A stretch of DNA of 64,000 nt, taken from positions 41,125 to 105,124 of the forward strand of contig NZ_LWBP01000190.1 of NCBI RefSeq assembly GCF_002078015.1, given 5' to 3'. The notes under the pieces were generated by a model. That model worked only from the letters and a program-made list of their open reading frames with translations, was not told the origin of the DNA and ran no database searches. How positions within the stretch are numbered: position 1 is the first letter of the stretch; each line of letters begins with the position of its first letter. Both the position numbers and the translations under genes were made by a program. The stretch comes from Niastella populi. Its GTDB lineage: Bacteria; Bacteroidota; Bacteroidia; Chitinophagales; Chitinophagaceae. Of the stretch, positions 52,459-61,587 are shown piece by piece.

Positions 52459-53619
52459 ATGACGTTGAAACAAATCTTTGGCAAACTGCATTTATGGTTA
52501 GGACTGGCATCGGGGCTGGTGGTGTTGATCGTTGCAGGTACCGGTATTTTGCTGGTATTTGAAGACGAGCTGGACGAATGGGCCAACCATGATTTCTATT
52601 TTGTGAAGGTACCGCAGCATGCCCGGCGGGTAACTGTCGACAGCATGTTGCATGCAGCCGCAGCATATAACCCAAAGCTGAAGATCGTACGTATTTACGC
52701 AGAAACCCAGGCGCCCGACCGCTCGGTGGTGTTCTATGCCAAAATGAGTAAAACGCAACCCTGGCATATTGCCGTGAACCCATATACCGGCAAAGTGATC
52801 AAAGGCCTGAATTATAACAAACGCTTTTTCGGCGTTGTATTGAACCTCCACCGCCACCTGTGTATGAATGAAACGGGTAAGGCCATTACCGGCGCTTCCT
52901 GTCTCATATTTGCTTTTATGGTTATTTCGGGTATTGTTCTATGGTGGCCCAAACGCTGGCATATTTTGAAACAACGCACCCGTATAGCCTGGAAATCGAA
53001 ATGGAAACGCCTGAACTGGGACCTGCACGCAGTAGGTGGTTTCTATGTTCACCTCGTTCTGTTTGTTATTTCAGTTACGGGCCTTACGTGGTCGTACCAG
53101 TGGATGAACAATGCCATTTACATGGTGTTCGACGGCAAACCCATGAAAAAAACGGAGGCCCCGGCCAATACCGTTATACAGCCTGTAGCGGCCGGTTTTT
53201 ATGAATCGTTATACCAGCAAACAAATAACAGACTGCCTTATAAAGGCCGGGTAACGATGTTGTTACCCGAAAAAGACAGTCTTTCCATTACCGTCAATAA
53301 ATTGAACCACGAGGCTTCGGTTTACAATATTGCCGATGTATTGTACTTCGAAAAAGGTACGGGCCGCATATTAAAGGAAACGATGTTCAAAAATGCCAGT
53401 ACGGGCGCCAAAGTGCGCAGAATGGTGTACCCCATTCATACCGGCAAATTATACGGCTGGCCAACACAGATCCTGGCGTTGATAGCCGCTATTGTCGCTT
53501 TTAGCCTGCCCATTACCGGGCTGCTCATTTACCTTGTGGGACGAAAGAAAAGGAAAGCAAAGGCCGTTAAAAAGCCTGTACGCGTAACTGTGCCGCAGGA
53601 AGAAAGTGTAGAGGCGTAG
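52459..53619 (+). CDS. PepSY-associated membrane protein (iron-uptake reductase type)
   Basis: A 386-residue inner-membrane protein with about four helices (near residues 12-37, 137-160, 195-220 and 340-365). N-terminal LHLWLGLASGLVVLIVAGTG and FEDELDEWANHDF, then NLHRHLCMNETGK and a PepSY-type periplasmic domain (PWHIAVNPYTGKVIKGL), and IHTGKLYGWPTQILALIA near the C-terminus are typical of PepSY_TM proteins found beside siderophore receptors, where they are thought to reduce or release iron. The ATG at 52459 is chosen since the longer frame would run through the terminator hairpin. Confidence 0.87.
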   Translation: MTLKQIFGKLHLWLGLASGLVVLIVAGTGILLVFEDELDEWANHDFYFVKVPQHARRVTVDSMLHAAAAYNPKLKIVRIYAETQAPDRSVVFYAKMSKTQPWHIAVNPYTGKVIKGLNYNKRFFGVVLNLHRHLCMNETGKAITGASCLIFAFMVISGIVLWWPKRWHILKQRTRIAWKSKWKRLNWDLHAVGGFYVHLVLFVISVTGLTWSYQWMNNAIYMVFDGKPMKKTEAPANTVIQPVAAGFYESLYQQTNNRLPYKGRVTMLLPEKDSLSITVNKLNHEASVYNIADVLYFEKGTGRILKETMFKNASTGAKVRRMVYPIHTGKLYGWPTQILALIAAIVAFSLPITGLLIYLVGRKKRKAKAVKKPVRVTVPQEESVEA

Positions 53620-53666
53620 CCGCAATTGTCGTAAATTCACCGTTTGCGGCTTGTTAAATCATATTA

Positions 53667-54182
53667 ATGGCAGATAACGAACAGGACGAATCGGCTTTAC
53701 TGGACCTATGCGTTGAATTCCTCAATAACATTGGCATTGAAACCACTTACCGCAGGATCAGCAATAAAAGTTTTCTCCCCGGGCTTTTGATCAATAACGG
53801 TACGATCATTATCGATAAAGAAACACTGGAACATCCCGGTGATATTCTACATGAAGCCGGTCACATTGCCGTAGTTCCTGCCATTGACAGACCCAGGTTA
53901 TCAGAAAGAAATATTCCCGGCAGAAAAGACCGCGAATCGGAAGAGATAATGGCCATTGCCTGGTCGTATGCAGCCTGCATCCATTTAGGCATCGATCCTT
54001 TTTTTGTTTTTCACGAACAGGGTTACAGGGGCGGCCGTGATTATATTACCGACAGCTGCCGGCTGAAAAGTTATATCGGTTTGTCAATGCTTGAAAGGAT
54101 CGGGCTAACGGTAAATGAAAAAAACGCCCGCCGCCTGAACATATCTTCCTACCCGCATATGACAAAATGGTTACGCGCTTGA
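53667..54182 (+). CDS. HEAGH-motif protein, possible IrrE/ImmA-like peptidase
   Basis: A 171-residue soluble protein, not firmly recognised. ILHEAGHIAVVPAIDRP at about residues 62-78 is a zinc-metallopeptidase motif, and the following RKDRESEEIMAIAWSYAACI could give the third (Glu) ligand, as in ImmA/IrrE peptidases. The N-terminal part (LLDLCVEFLNNIGIETTYRR) is a small helical segment and no HTH is seen. No signal peptide, so it should act in the cytoplasm. It follows the PepSY gene after 47 bases but no functional link is evident. Confidence 0.65.
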   Translation: MADNEQDESALLDLCVEFLNNIGIETTYRRISNKSFLPGLLINNGTIIIDKETLEHPGDILHEAGHIAVVPAIDRPRLSERNIPGRKDRESEEIMAIAWSYAACIHLGIDPFFVFHEQGYRGGRDYITDSCRLKSYIGLSMLERIGLTVNEKNARRLNISSYPHMTKWLRA

Positions 54183-54274
54183 TATAGAAAACCAATGACC
54201 GGGGAATCGGCCATCTTTCTTTAGCAATAATAACTCCAGACCGGCACCACCGTCGCCTTTCATAAAATGAAGAA

Positions 54275-55006
54275 TTATAATTTCCGTAATAGCTCCTGCG
54301 CTTTATTATAGCCGGATGCATCGGCAGGAATTTTCTGCAGCCATTCTTTGCTCATCGCTTTGTTATCTTCCTTTAAATAACCAAGCGCCTGGTACCACGC
54401 AGCGTCAAATTTAAACGCCGATTGCCCTTCGTACAAATTATTGAAGATGTTCCTTGCTTCAGCAATGCGGCCGGTTTGCAACAAAGATATTCCCAGGTAA
54501 AAATTTACATAGCTACTGGTAGTATCCTGCTGCCTTACCTGCTGTAATAAGTTTGCGGCCTCCGCGAATTCTTTATTATTGAATGCCGTTACCGCTTTTT
54601 GCAACAGATCGGCTTCGCCCTCGCCGCGCTCGGCCGGCGCTACCATAGTGGTATCTGCATACTCTCTGAACAATCCCGGTTTCCAGGGCTGCCATATGAA
54701 CACGACCGCAATCAATACCGCGGCTACTGCTACGGCGCCACGCAGCCAACGTTTAATGGAAACTACGTTGGCCGGTTGCCGGGTATCGCCAAAGAATTCG
54801 CCCCGCAAGGTTTGCAGGGTGCCCTGCAATTGATCGCGCTGCGCATCGGCGCTGAAATGCTGCTGCAGCGAACCATGCACTTCGCGGTATACCGCCAGCT
54901 GGCGTTGTAACGATTCATCCGATGCCAGCACTGTTTCAAAAGCGGCACGCTCATCGGCCGTCATATCGCCTTCGGCATACCTTGCTATGTCATTGAACGT
55001 GTTCAT
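54275..55006 (-). CDS. single-pass membrane anti-sigma-like protein with TPR
   Basis: A 243-residue inner-membrane protein that probably restrains the sigma factor encoded just upstream. The N-terminal cytoplasmic part (about 1-88) has the anti-sigma style start FNDIARYAEGDMTADERAAF, with no zinc motif. One membrane helix lies at about 89-105 (GAVAVAAVLIAVVFIW). The rest, on the outside, has two or three TPR-like repeats (AFNNKEFAEAANLLQQV, YLGISLLQTGRIAEARNIF). It starts 7 bases after the sigma gene stop. The TPR part could bind a partner in the periplasm. Confidence 0.78.
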   Translation of the reverse strand: MNTFNDIARYAEGDMTADERAAFETVLASDESLQRQLAVYREVHGSLQQHFSADAQRDQLQGTLQTLRGEFFGDTRQPANVVSIKRWLRGAVAVAAVLIAVVFIWQPWKPGLFREYADTTMVAPAERGEGEADLLQKAVTAFNNKEFAEAANLLQQVRQQDTTSSYVNFYLGISLLQTGRIAEARNIFNNLYEGQSAFKFDAAWYQALGYLKEDNKAMSKEWLQKIPADASGYNKAQELLRKL

Positions 55007-55013
55007 AAATTAA

Positions 55014-55520
55014 TCATTCGGGTAATTGTGAATGGATCATTTTTGTCAATGCCGCCATACATTCGCTCTTCTTCTTACGTAAGTACCCGTACGTAACTTT
55101 CAATTGTTCCGCTATCGATGCCAGCTCTTCTCCGCCAAGACATTTCCTGATAATTTCTTTACAGCCATCACCCAGTTTTTCAAAACACTGCAAAAACACC
55201 TGCAGGCGCCGGTCGCTTTGCTGCATTTGTTCGGCCAGGGCAAAAACATCTTCTCCTATAGATACATCGTCAGCGTCATTTGTTACCGGTTCGCGCCCTC
55301 TTTTTTTCAAAAGATTTAACCATTTTCTTTTACAGATCAGTAAAAGAAAGGGTTCGAACGGACAGGTAAGCTGCAGTTGTTTGTTTTTTGCCTGGTTATA
55401 GATATCAATTAAAGCCTCCTGAAAAATATCGGCCGCATCATCGGCGTCACCGTTGTTGGCCATAATATAATGTTTCACTCTGGCGGCATATTTCGTGTAG
55501 ATCTCCCGCACAATTACCAC
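55014..55520 (-). CDS. ECF-type RNA polymerase sigma-70 factor
   Basis: A sigma factor of at least 168 residues with region 2 (NNGDADDAADIFQEALIDIY, then FLLLICKRKWLNLLKKRG) and region 4 (EELASIAEQLKVTYGYLRKK). The GTG at 55520 is the first ordinary start codon, but the frame stays open upstream and encodes IHTDQRYITALLHNDV, which fits the conserved beginning of region 2.1. No ATG, GTG or TTG precedes it before an in-frame TAA; ATT at 55565 is the best-placed candidate. The gene heads a two-gene unit with the anti-sigma-like protein and is divergent from the lipoprotein-PKD-CHAT genes. Confidence 0.83.
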   Translation of the reverse strand: MVIVREIYTKYAARVKHYIMANNGDADDAADIFQEALIDIYNQAKNKQLQLTCPFEPFLLLICKRKWLNLLKKRGREPVTNDADDVSIGEDVFALAEQMQQSDRRLQVFLQCFEKLGDGCKEIIRKCLGGEELASIAEQLKVTYGYLRKKKSECMAALTKMIHSQLPE

Positions 55521-55684
55521 ATCATTATGAAGCAGGGCGGTTATATAGCGCTGGTCGGTATGAATTACGGTAGCTATAGAAAATGGTTATAAGTGAATGA
55601 GAATCATGCCTCCGCTTTACAGTTACCCCCTTCAAATATAGAGTATAAAAAATGATCGGAAAAAATTTCAGGAAAAGGGGGTAA

Positions 55685-55727
55685 CAAAAAAACACACCCG
55701 TTGATATACTTATGAAACAACAACGGG
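55685..55727 (-). terminator. hairpin with T run in the sigma-factor leader region
   Basis: A 7-base stem CCCGTTG/CAACGGG (55697-55703, 55721-55727) with a 17-base loop. On the minus strand TGTGTTTTTTT follows. It lies about 130 bases upstream of the sigma gene with no minus-strand gene before it, so it may be a leader attenuator or may stop antisense transcription. Confidence 0.45.
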
Positions 55728-55779
55728 CGGAAGCCGAAAAGCCCTGAAAGAGTAGGCCCATATCAAAAAACTAATCATC

Positions 55780-56736
55780 ATGAAAGCTACTTTATTATCA
55801 GCCGCGATATTGACAACAGCTCTTGCAACAATGACCGCCTGCAAAAAAGATAAAGGCACACCACCCAATTATGCAAAGGCCGATGATGTGCTGGCAGCAC
55901 ATGCCATCAAACAACAATCATTTACCGGTAACGCAGATGCCGGGTTTACGATAACCGGTGAAAAAGGGACCAAAGTAACGTTTGCTCCCAACGCTTTCGT
56001 CGACGGCGCAGGCAATGTGGTAAGCGGAACCGTAACCGTTACCCTGAAAGAGGTACTGAGCAAAAAAGATGTATTGTTCTCCGGTGTTATGACCGAATCG
56101 AACGGACAGCTACTTGAATCGGGCGGAGAAATTCTTGTGAAGGCGCAGAAGGATGGCGCTGAACTGCAGGTAAATCCAAAACTTCAGGACAAAGGCGCTC
56201 AGGTTGAAATTCCCAAAGTAATGAACAACGGCGACATGGGGCTGTTCATCCAGGAAAGAAGACAACAGGGCGGCGGCGCATCAGGCGGCAACCAGCAGGA
56301 AAGTCCTTATACCTGGGTACCCGCTCCTTATTATCCTTTTGGCAATGGTCCAAACAGCTATACTTTTTCACTGCCGTCTTTTAGCTGGGTTAACTGCGAT
56401 CGTTTCTACAGCGATCCCAATCCAAAAACCACCATCACAGCCTTACCGGCTTTCCAGGATAATAACCAGGTAAGCGATCTGCAGGTAATGCTTGTTTTCA
56501 AAAATATTGCAACGGTGATCACCTTGCCATTTGATTATACGTCACAGAAATTTCAATCGTATCAGAACTCATTACCAATAGGATTACAGGCCGACCTTAT
56601 CATTCTCGGAAAAGACAGCGACGGGTTCATTCAGTTCGGTACACAATCGATAACCATTGGCGCCAACATGCACATCGATGCGCCGGTTCACAAGGCAACA
56701 CAGGCCGAAGTAGACGCTTTCCTCGCAACCATCTAA
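55780..56736 (+). CDS. putative lipoprotein with ZU5-like beta domain
   Basis: A 318-residue exported protein, probably a lipoprotein (MKATLLSAAILTTALATMTACKK with Cys after TA). The early part (ITGEKGTKVTFAPNAFVDGA, then VSGTVTVTLKEVLSKKDVLF) is a beta-domain phrase common in Bacteroidetes surface proteins and similar in style to ZU5 domains. A Gly/Gln-rich linker (near residue 165) leads to a second beta-rich part. Function unknown. A very strong terminator follows, so it is probably its own unit, divergent from the sigma gene and upstream of the PKD and CHAT genes. Confidence 0.7.
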   Translation: MKATLLSAAILTTALATMTACKKDKGTPPNYAKADDVLAAHAIKQQSFTGNADAGFTITGEKGTKVTFAPNAFVDGAGNVVSGTVTVTLKEVLSKKDVLFSGVMTESNGQLLESGGEILVKAQKDGAELQVNPKLQDKGAQVEIPKVMNNGDMGLFIQERRQQGGGASGGNQQESPYTWVPAPYYPFGNGPNSYTFSLPSFSWVNCDRFYSDPNPKTTITALPAFQDNNQVSDLQVMLVFKNIATVITLPFDYTSQKFQSYQNSLPIGLQADLIILGKDSDGFIQFGTQSITIGANMHIDAPVHKATQAEVDAFLATI

Positions 56737-56764
56737 AACGGGGCTTTTAATTAATCCGTACGCT

Positions 56765-56795
56765 CCCGGCCGGCCAGCAGCCGGCCGGGTTTTTT
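56765..56795 (+). terminator. terminator after the lipoprotein gene
   Basis: A perfect 10-base GC stem (CCCGGCCGGC at 56765-56774 with GCCGGCCGGG at 56780-56789), 5-base loop, then six T. Confidence 0.9.
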
Positions 56796-56832
56796 AAGTA
56801 CAATTAATTACATTTATAAAATTCTTCTACCC

Positions 56833-58815
56833 ATGACATCATACAAACCCCTGTTACTGCCAACGCTGTTGTTATGTATGATAGGTTCCGTAAAAGCACA
56901 AACCAACGATACTGCCGCTGCAGAGATCGATCCGCAGATCGATAATAACCAGGTAAAGTTCAACGCCTCCCTTCGGCCACTGAGGCAAATTGCCGGCGCG
57001 CCCGCTTCTTTCTATACTTATTTCTGGGAGTTTGGCGATGGCAGCTATAGCTTCGAAAAAGCGCCCGTTCACATATATCAAGATACCGGCAGCTATGATG
57101 TTCGCCTGTATGCAACCAACAACTATGACGATGGCAAAAAGCCGAACACCCGGCCCCGCCGCGTTCGCGTGAACAACCGGTCGAACCTGGCCACACACAA
57201 GCCGCCTTCTTTCTTCTCGGGCGAAGGCTCGCTCGAGATAAGGGCCAATCAAATGCCCAAACCCGGTGAAGACATGGTGCTGCTCATCGGTTATCGCAAC
57301 AACAGCCATACCGCCGGCCCGGTAACCGGTTCGGTAATGCTGTTGTATAATGAAAAACAATTCAGTCAAAATTGTTTCGACCTGTCAGATGCGCGCACAT
57401 ACCACCAGGAAAAACCGGTTGCCTTTGAAACCATGCTGGCCCTGATGAACAACCCCGAAATGATCAGGGAACAGGAATCAACACGCAACGGGTTATTTAC
57501 CGTTACATTAAACCGCGCGCCGGATATCGACAGAAGGCAAATGATACAGCAGGTAAAACAGGAAATGCACAGCTTTCGCAAACATTCGATCTGGAAGATC
57601 GACAACATACAAAAGGGGGAAGAGCAATTTATGTTCGTTACCATCAACACCCTGCCCGAAATGATCAGCGATACCAATGCAGTGGTTACCATTTCGGGGT
57701 TGTTTATTCCCGATGACCCCTCGATGGAAATGGAAAAATTCAATCTTGAAATGCAGGTGGTGGCATCGCACGATCCCAACCGCATGATGTTGAAGAACAA
57801 AAAGCTCAACTACCGTTTTACCGGTAAGAACAGGGAGAACACCTATAAGGTACAGTTTCAGAACACCGGGAAAGGACCTGCGAAAAAAGTAGCCGTCACC
57901 GTTACGATTCCCGGTTTGCTGAATACCGCTTCGCTGGAAGTTGTTGGCATGAAACCCGAATGCGTATGGTGCAAAACAGCTACAGGCAACCAGAGTTGTA
58001 TCGATACCGTTGTAACGAAAGACAGTATTCAATTTGTTTTCAAAAACATTTATCTGCCGGGTACGCAGCAGGACGGCGTATCGGACCCCGACTCAACCAA
58101 AGGCTATATCAAATACCGCATTCGCTTTAGTAAAAAAATGCACAAGCTGCCATTCCAAAGCAGCGCGGCAATCGTGTTCGATAAAAATGAACCCATTTAT
58201 ACCAACCGCTCAACCGGTAAATTCAAAAAAGGTATTTCACCAGGGATCATTGCAGGGTTTGGTTCTTCCTTCGGCTCTATACCAACGAATATGGCCAACC
58301 AGCAGTACACCCTCGGTATTACCATTTCGGAATATGCCGCTTACAAAAAATATTTCCAGTGGGAGTTGTTGCTGCGATCGCACCGAAACCTGGAGCAGTT
58401 CATTGGCCGCCGCCAGGGTGTTGATACCACTATCAATGGTACGGATTATAAATTACGATACCTCGATACGTATGAAAAGATAAAAGTGGCTTCCATAGAG
58501 GCCGTTCCGCTCGGGTTCAGGTATAACCTCGCTTCGTTTGCCTCTGCAGGTATCGGCACGCTTATATCGGCCGATATAAGCCGTAATACCACCCGTTATA
58601 TACGCGCGCTGGTAGTTGACGCCAATGGCAGCACCCGCGAACTGGTGGGTGAAGGCGGCAAACAAAATGAATCCTTTGCCACTATCAGGGGCGCGTTGTT
58701 CGCAGATGCGCAATTGGGTTTGGTAAGAACAGGGCCTGCCGCAGGCATTCGCTTTTATCAATACTTCAACCCAGCGTATCAGCATATCATGTTGTATGCA
58801 AGCTGGAAGTTTTAA
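56833..58815 (+). CDS. PKD-domain protein with C-terminal outer-membrane-like barrel
   Basis: A 660-residue exported protein. Signal peptide ends near GSVKAQ. A PKD domain at about 45-105 shows the hallmark YFWEFGDGSYSFEKAP and YQDTGSYDVRLYATN. A middle beta region includes FQNTGKGPAKKVAVTVTIPG, a DUF11-like phrase. The last 180 residues alternate in barrel style (YKKYFQWELLLRSH, RYNLASFASAGIGTLIS) and end in ASWKF with terminal Phe, suggesting an outer-membrane barrel. The CHAT gene starts 45 bases later and probably shares its transcript. Function unknown. Confidence 0.72.
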   Translation: MTSYKPLLLPTLLLCMIGSVKAQTNDTAAAEIDPQIDNNQVKFNASLRPLRQIAGAPASFYTYFWEFGDGSYSFEKAPVHIYQDTGSYDVRLYATNNYDDGKKPNTRPRRVRVNNRSNLATHKPPSFFSGEGSLEIRANQMPKPGEDMVLLIGYRNNSHTAGPVTGSVMLLYNEKQFSQNCFDLSDARTYHQEKPVAFETMLALMNNPEMIREQESTRNGLFTVTLNRAPDIDRRQMIQQVKQEMHSFRKHSIWKIDNIQKGEEQFMFVTINTLPEMISDTNAVVTISGLFIPDDPSMEMEKFNLEMQVVASHDPNRMMLKNKKLNYRFTGKNRENTYKVQFQNTGKGPAKKVAVTVTIPGLLNTASLEVVGMKPECVWCKTATGNQSCIDTVVTKDSIQFVFKNIYLPGTQQDGVSDPDSTKGYIKYRIRFSKKMHKLPFQSSAAIVFDKNEPIYTNRSTGKFKKGISPGIIAGFGSSFGSIPTNMANQQYTLGITISEYAAYKKYFQWELLLRSHRNLEQFIGRRQGVDTTINGTDYKLRYLDTYEKIKVASIEAVPLGFRYNLASFASAGIGTLISADISRNTTRYIRALVVDANGSTRELVGEGGKQNESFATIRGALFADAQLGLVRTGPAAGIRFYQYFNPAYQHIMLYASWKF

Positions 58816-58860
58816 CTGGCTTCAATGGCTAATTGAGTATCTTTAGCCAAATTACACCCA

Positions 58861-61587
58861 ATGAACCGCTGCCTGCAGCAGGTTGTTATACTTATTCTTT
58901 TTTGTTTAGCAGCTGCTGCCCGCGGATATGCATTCTCCGACAGCATTTCCCTTCCGCCTTCGTTAACTAAAAAGCTGAACCAGTTTCGCCAGAAAGACGA
59001 ACTCGATTACTGGATCTATGAGCGCATGATGTATGTTGAGCAGGCTCCTGCCGAACGGATCGGTTTTTTAATGCGATCACAACAGGAAGCCTGGCGTAGT
59101 TATAAAACCTATTACGAACGAATGGCCTGGTTCGACCTGTTATCAGTTCAGGGGTATTACCAGTTGCAAACCGGTAATATCATTGCTTCCATCAATGCTT
59201 ATGAAACGGCGCTGGCATTTTATGAATCGTACCCCCTGCCCGATGCAGATATTATTGAAACTGTTCTAAAACCACTTGGTAATAATTATACGCGACTGGC
59301 CGATTATACTACCGCCCTGTTCATTCATCAGAAGACCATGGCGCTGGCACAAAAGGCAAACAACAAAAACCTCATTGCCGCTACCTATAGCAATATGGCT
59401 ATCTGCAGCCGGTCGCAGGACGACCTGGCAACGGCCACCGCTTATTGCCGGGAAGGTATTCGTTATGCATCGCCGCAAACAACCATATATGGATTATTGC
59501 TTTCTACCCATGCCGATATCTTAACAGCACAGCTCAAATACGATTCGGCAGAAGCGGTTTGCACACTTGCTTTAAAGAAACTGCAGCAACACCAACAGGA
59601 TGCCACAACGGCATACTGGTATGCAGGCGCTTTACAGGTGGCCGCCAGGATCGCGTTACAGAAACAGCAATTCGGGAAAGCCGCCGGATATGCAAAACAG
59701 GCATTACTGCTCTTCCACCATCATTCTCCACACACCCGCCAACGCGAAAAAGCCAAAGTGCAGGTATTGTTAGGAGATATAAACGTAAAGAGTGGCCGGG
59801 CCAGGAAATCGCTTGCCCATTACCAGCAGGCCCTGCAATTGATGATACCGGCCTGGCAACCGGCCTCCATAGAGGAAGTACCACAAAATAATTTATTATA
59901 CAGTGAGAACACGCTTGTAGATGCATTGTGCGGAAAGGCTACGGCTTTTGTACAATTACAGCAACCAGAAACAGCGCTGCAGGAATATATAACGGCGTTT
60001 GAGGCAACCGGAAGGCTTAGAAAAGCATTCTTTTATACCGAATCGAAGCTGAAGGAAATAACAGTTAACCGGGCGCGCGTTGAATCGGCTATTAAACTCG
60101 CCTATAACCTTTGGGTTACTTCTTCCGACAAAAAATTTCCTGAACAACTCGTACTCATTTCCGAAATGTCGCGGGCGCAGGTGTTGTTAGATGAACGGCA
60201 GCTGCGATTGGAAGCAACCATGCCTGCCAATGCCGATACGTTATTACGGCGCGCGAAACAGTTGCAGCAGGCCATTCTGTATTACCAGCATGAATTGTTA
60301 CATGCTAAAACCAAAAACAATTTAAACACCTTACTACAACAGGCGGAATACGACCTATCCCTGCTCAATAAAAAAATAAAAAAGACCGCCGCCAATGACA
60401 GCGATACAAACACCCTGTCATCAGCATCTATAGCGAACATTCTTCAACATATACCGCCGCAGGTGACCATGCTTGAGTTTGTAGCCGGTAGCGACAGTAG
60501 TTTTATCGTTGAGTTGAACAACCAGGGAATACAATCGGTACAGGTAATCGATGCAGGCCATGAACTACACGATCAAATTCTTCAATTTATGCAACGCTGG
60601 TTTGCCGCCGGCCCTTCGGCCATGATGAATGAACCGCGTAATTTTTATAAGGAATGTCATTATATATACAATTCGATATTCAAAGACCGTATTTGGTTGA
60701 ACAACCGGCATTATGTGCTGATCCCCGATGGCATGTTCAACTACCTTCCTTTTGATGCATTGGTTACTGACCCGGCTTATAAAAACAATATCAGCCAATG
60801 GCCTTACCTGGTAAAACAGGTTTCTTTATCACAGGCTTATTCCCTGGCAACCTGGTTCACCCAGCAAACAGCGCAATACCATACGGCAGCATTCACCGGC
60901 TTTTTTGTTTCAAAAGGCGAACATACCAACCAGGCGGCGCTTTCCATCGATGAAGAATACCATTCGCTAAGCAGGAAGATCGCCGGCCGTTATTATTCAA
61001 ACGCTACCGCTACCTGGAAGGCGTTCAACAACATAACCGGTTCAACGGGCATATTGCATATCAGCGCTCATGGTGTGTCCTCCGCAGCTGATGCGGCGCC
61101 CTACCTGCAGCTATATGATAAACCTTTTTATTTATTCGATCTCAGGTATAAACATTTTGCACCGGCACTGGTTGTGCTGAGTGCATGCAAAACAGCCGAC
61201 GGTTTATTACTGGAAGGCGAAGGGCTCAATAGCATTGGCCGGGGCTTTACAGCCGCAGGCGCCGGCGGGGTAATTGCAGGGTTATGGAACGTGAACGACA
61301 AAACCGCCATTGCCCTTATGCAGCAGTTCTATGAGCAGCTACCGCAGCAACCCAATATTGCTATGGCATTGCACAATGCCAAAAAACAATGGCTGCAGCA
61401 GGAAGACAAAAATCCCATGTTGCAATTGCCGTACTACTGGGCAGGGTTTATTTATAGCGGTCATTTGCAGCAACTTTCCCTACCTGCGGTTCAAACCAGC
61501 AAGTGGTATTATTGGCTATGCCTGCTGCTGTTAATACCGGCTGTATGGTATCTATACAGGAGAAAGAAGAAAAACATCAGGCGCTAA
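58861..61587 (+). CDS. membrane-anchored TPR-CHAT (caspase-like) protein
   Basis: A 908-residue protein: signal peptide (to about residue 25), a TPR array (about 60-420; ASINAYETALAFYES, SLAHYQQALQL), a helical spacer, and a CHAT peptidase domain (about 600-870) with catalytic His737 (LHISAHGVSSAAD) and Cys776 (VVLSACKTADGL), followed by GEGLNSIGRGFTAAGAGGVI and GLWNVND. One C-terminal membrane helix (WYYWLCLLLLIPAVWYLYRR) ends in a basic tail, so the TPR and CHAT parts should face the periplasm. Both catalytic residues are present, so activity is likely. Its last 4 bases overlap the end of the convergent desaturase gene. Confidence 0.9.
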   Translation: MNRCLQQVVILILFCLAAAARGYAFSDSISLPPSLTKKLNQFRQKDELDYWIYERMMYVEQAPAERIGFLMRSQQEAWRSYKTYYERMAWFDLLSVQGYYQLQTGNIIASINAYETALAFYESYPLPDADIIETVLKPLGNNYTRLADYTTALFIHQKTMALAQKANNKNLIAATYSNMAICSRSQDDLATATAYCREGIRYASPQTTIYGLLLSTHADILTAQLKYDSAEAVCTLALKKLQQHQQDATTAYWYAGALQVAARIALQKQQFGKAAGYAKQALLLFHHHSPHTRQREKAKVQVLLGDINVKSGRARKSLAHYQQALQLMIPAWQPASIEEVPQNNLLYSENTLVDALCGKATAFVQLQQPETALQEYITAFEATGRLRKAFFYTESKLKEITVNRARVESAIKLAYNLWVTSSDKKFPEQLVLISEMSRAQVLLDERQLRLEATMPANADTLLRRAKQLQQAILYYQHELLHAKTKNNLNTLLQQAEYDLSLLNKKIKKTAANDSDTNTLSSASIANILQHIPPQVTMLEFVAGSDSSFIVELNNQGIQSVQVIDAGHELHDQILQFMQRWFAAGPSAMMNEPRNFYKECHYIYNSIFKDRIWLNNRHYVLIPDGMFNYLPFDALVTDPAYKNNISQWPYLVKQVSLSQAYSLATWFTQQTAQYHTAAFTGFFVSKGEHTNQAALSIDEEYHSLSRKIAGRYYSNATATWKAFNNITGSTGILHISAHGVSSAADAAPYLQLYDKPFYLFDLRYKHFAPALVVLSACKTADGLLLEGEGLNSIGRGFTAAGAGGVIAGLWNVNDKTAIALMQQFYEQLPQQPNIAMALHNAKKQWLQQEDKNPMLQLPYYWAGFIYSGHLQQLSLPAVQTSKWYYWLCLLLLIPAVWYLYRRKKKNIRR

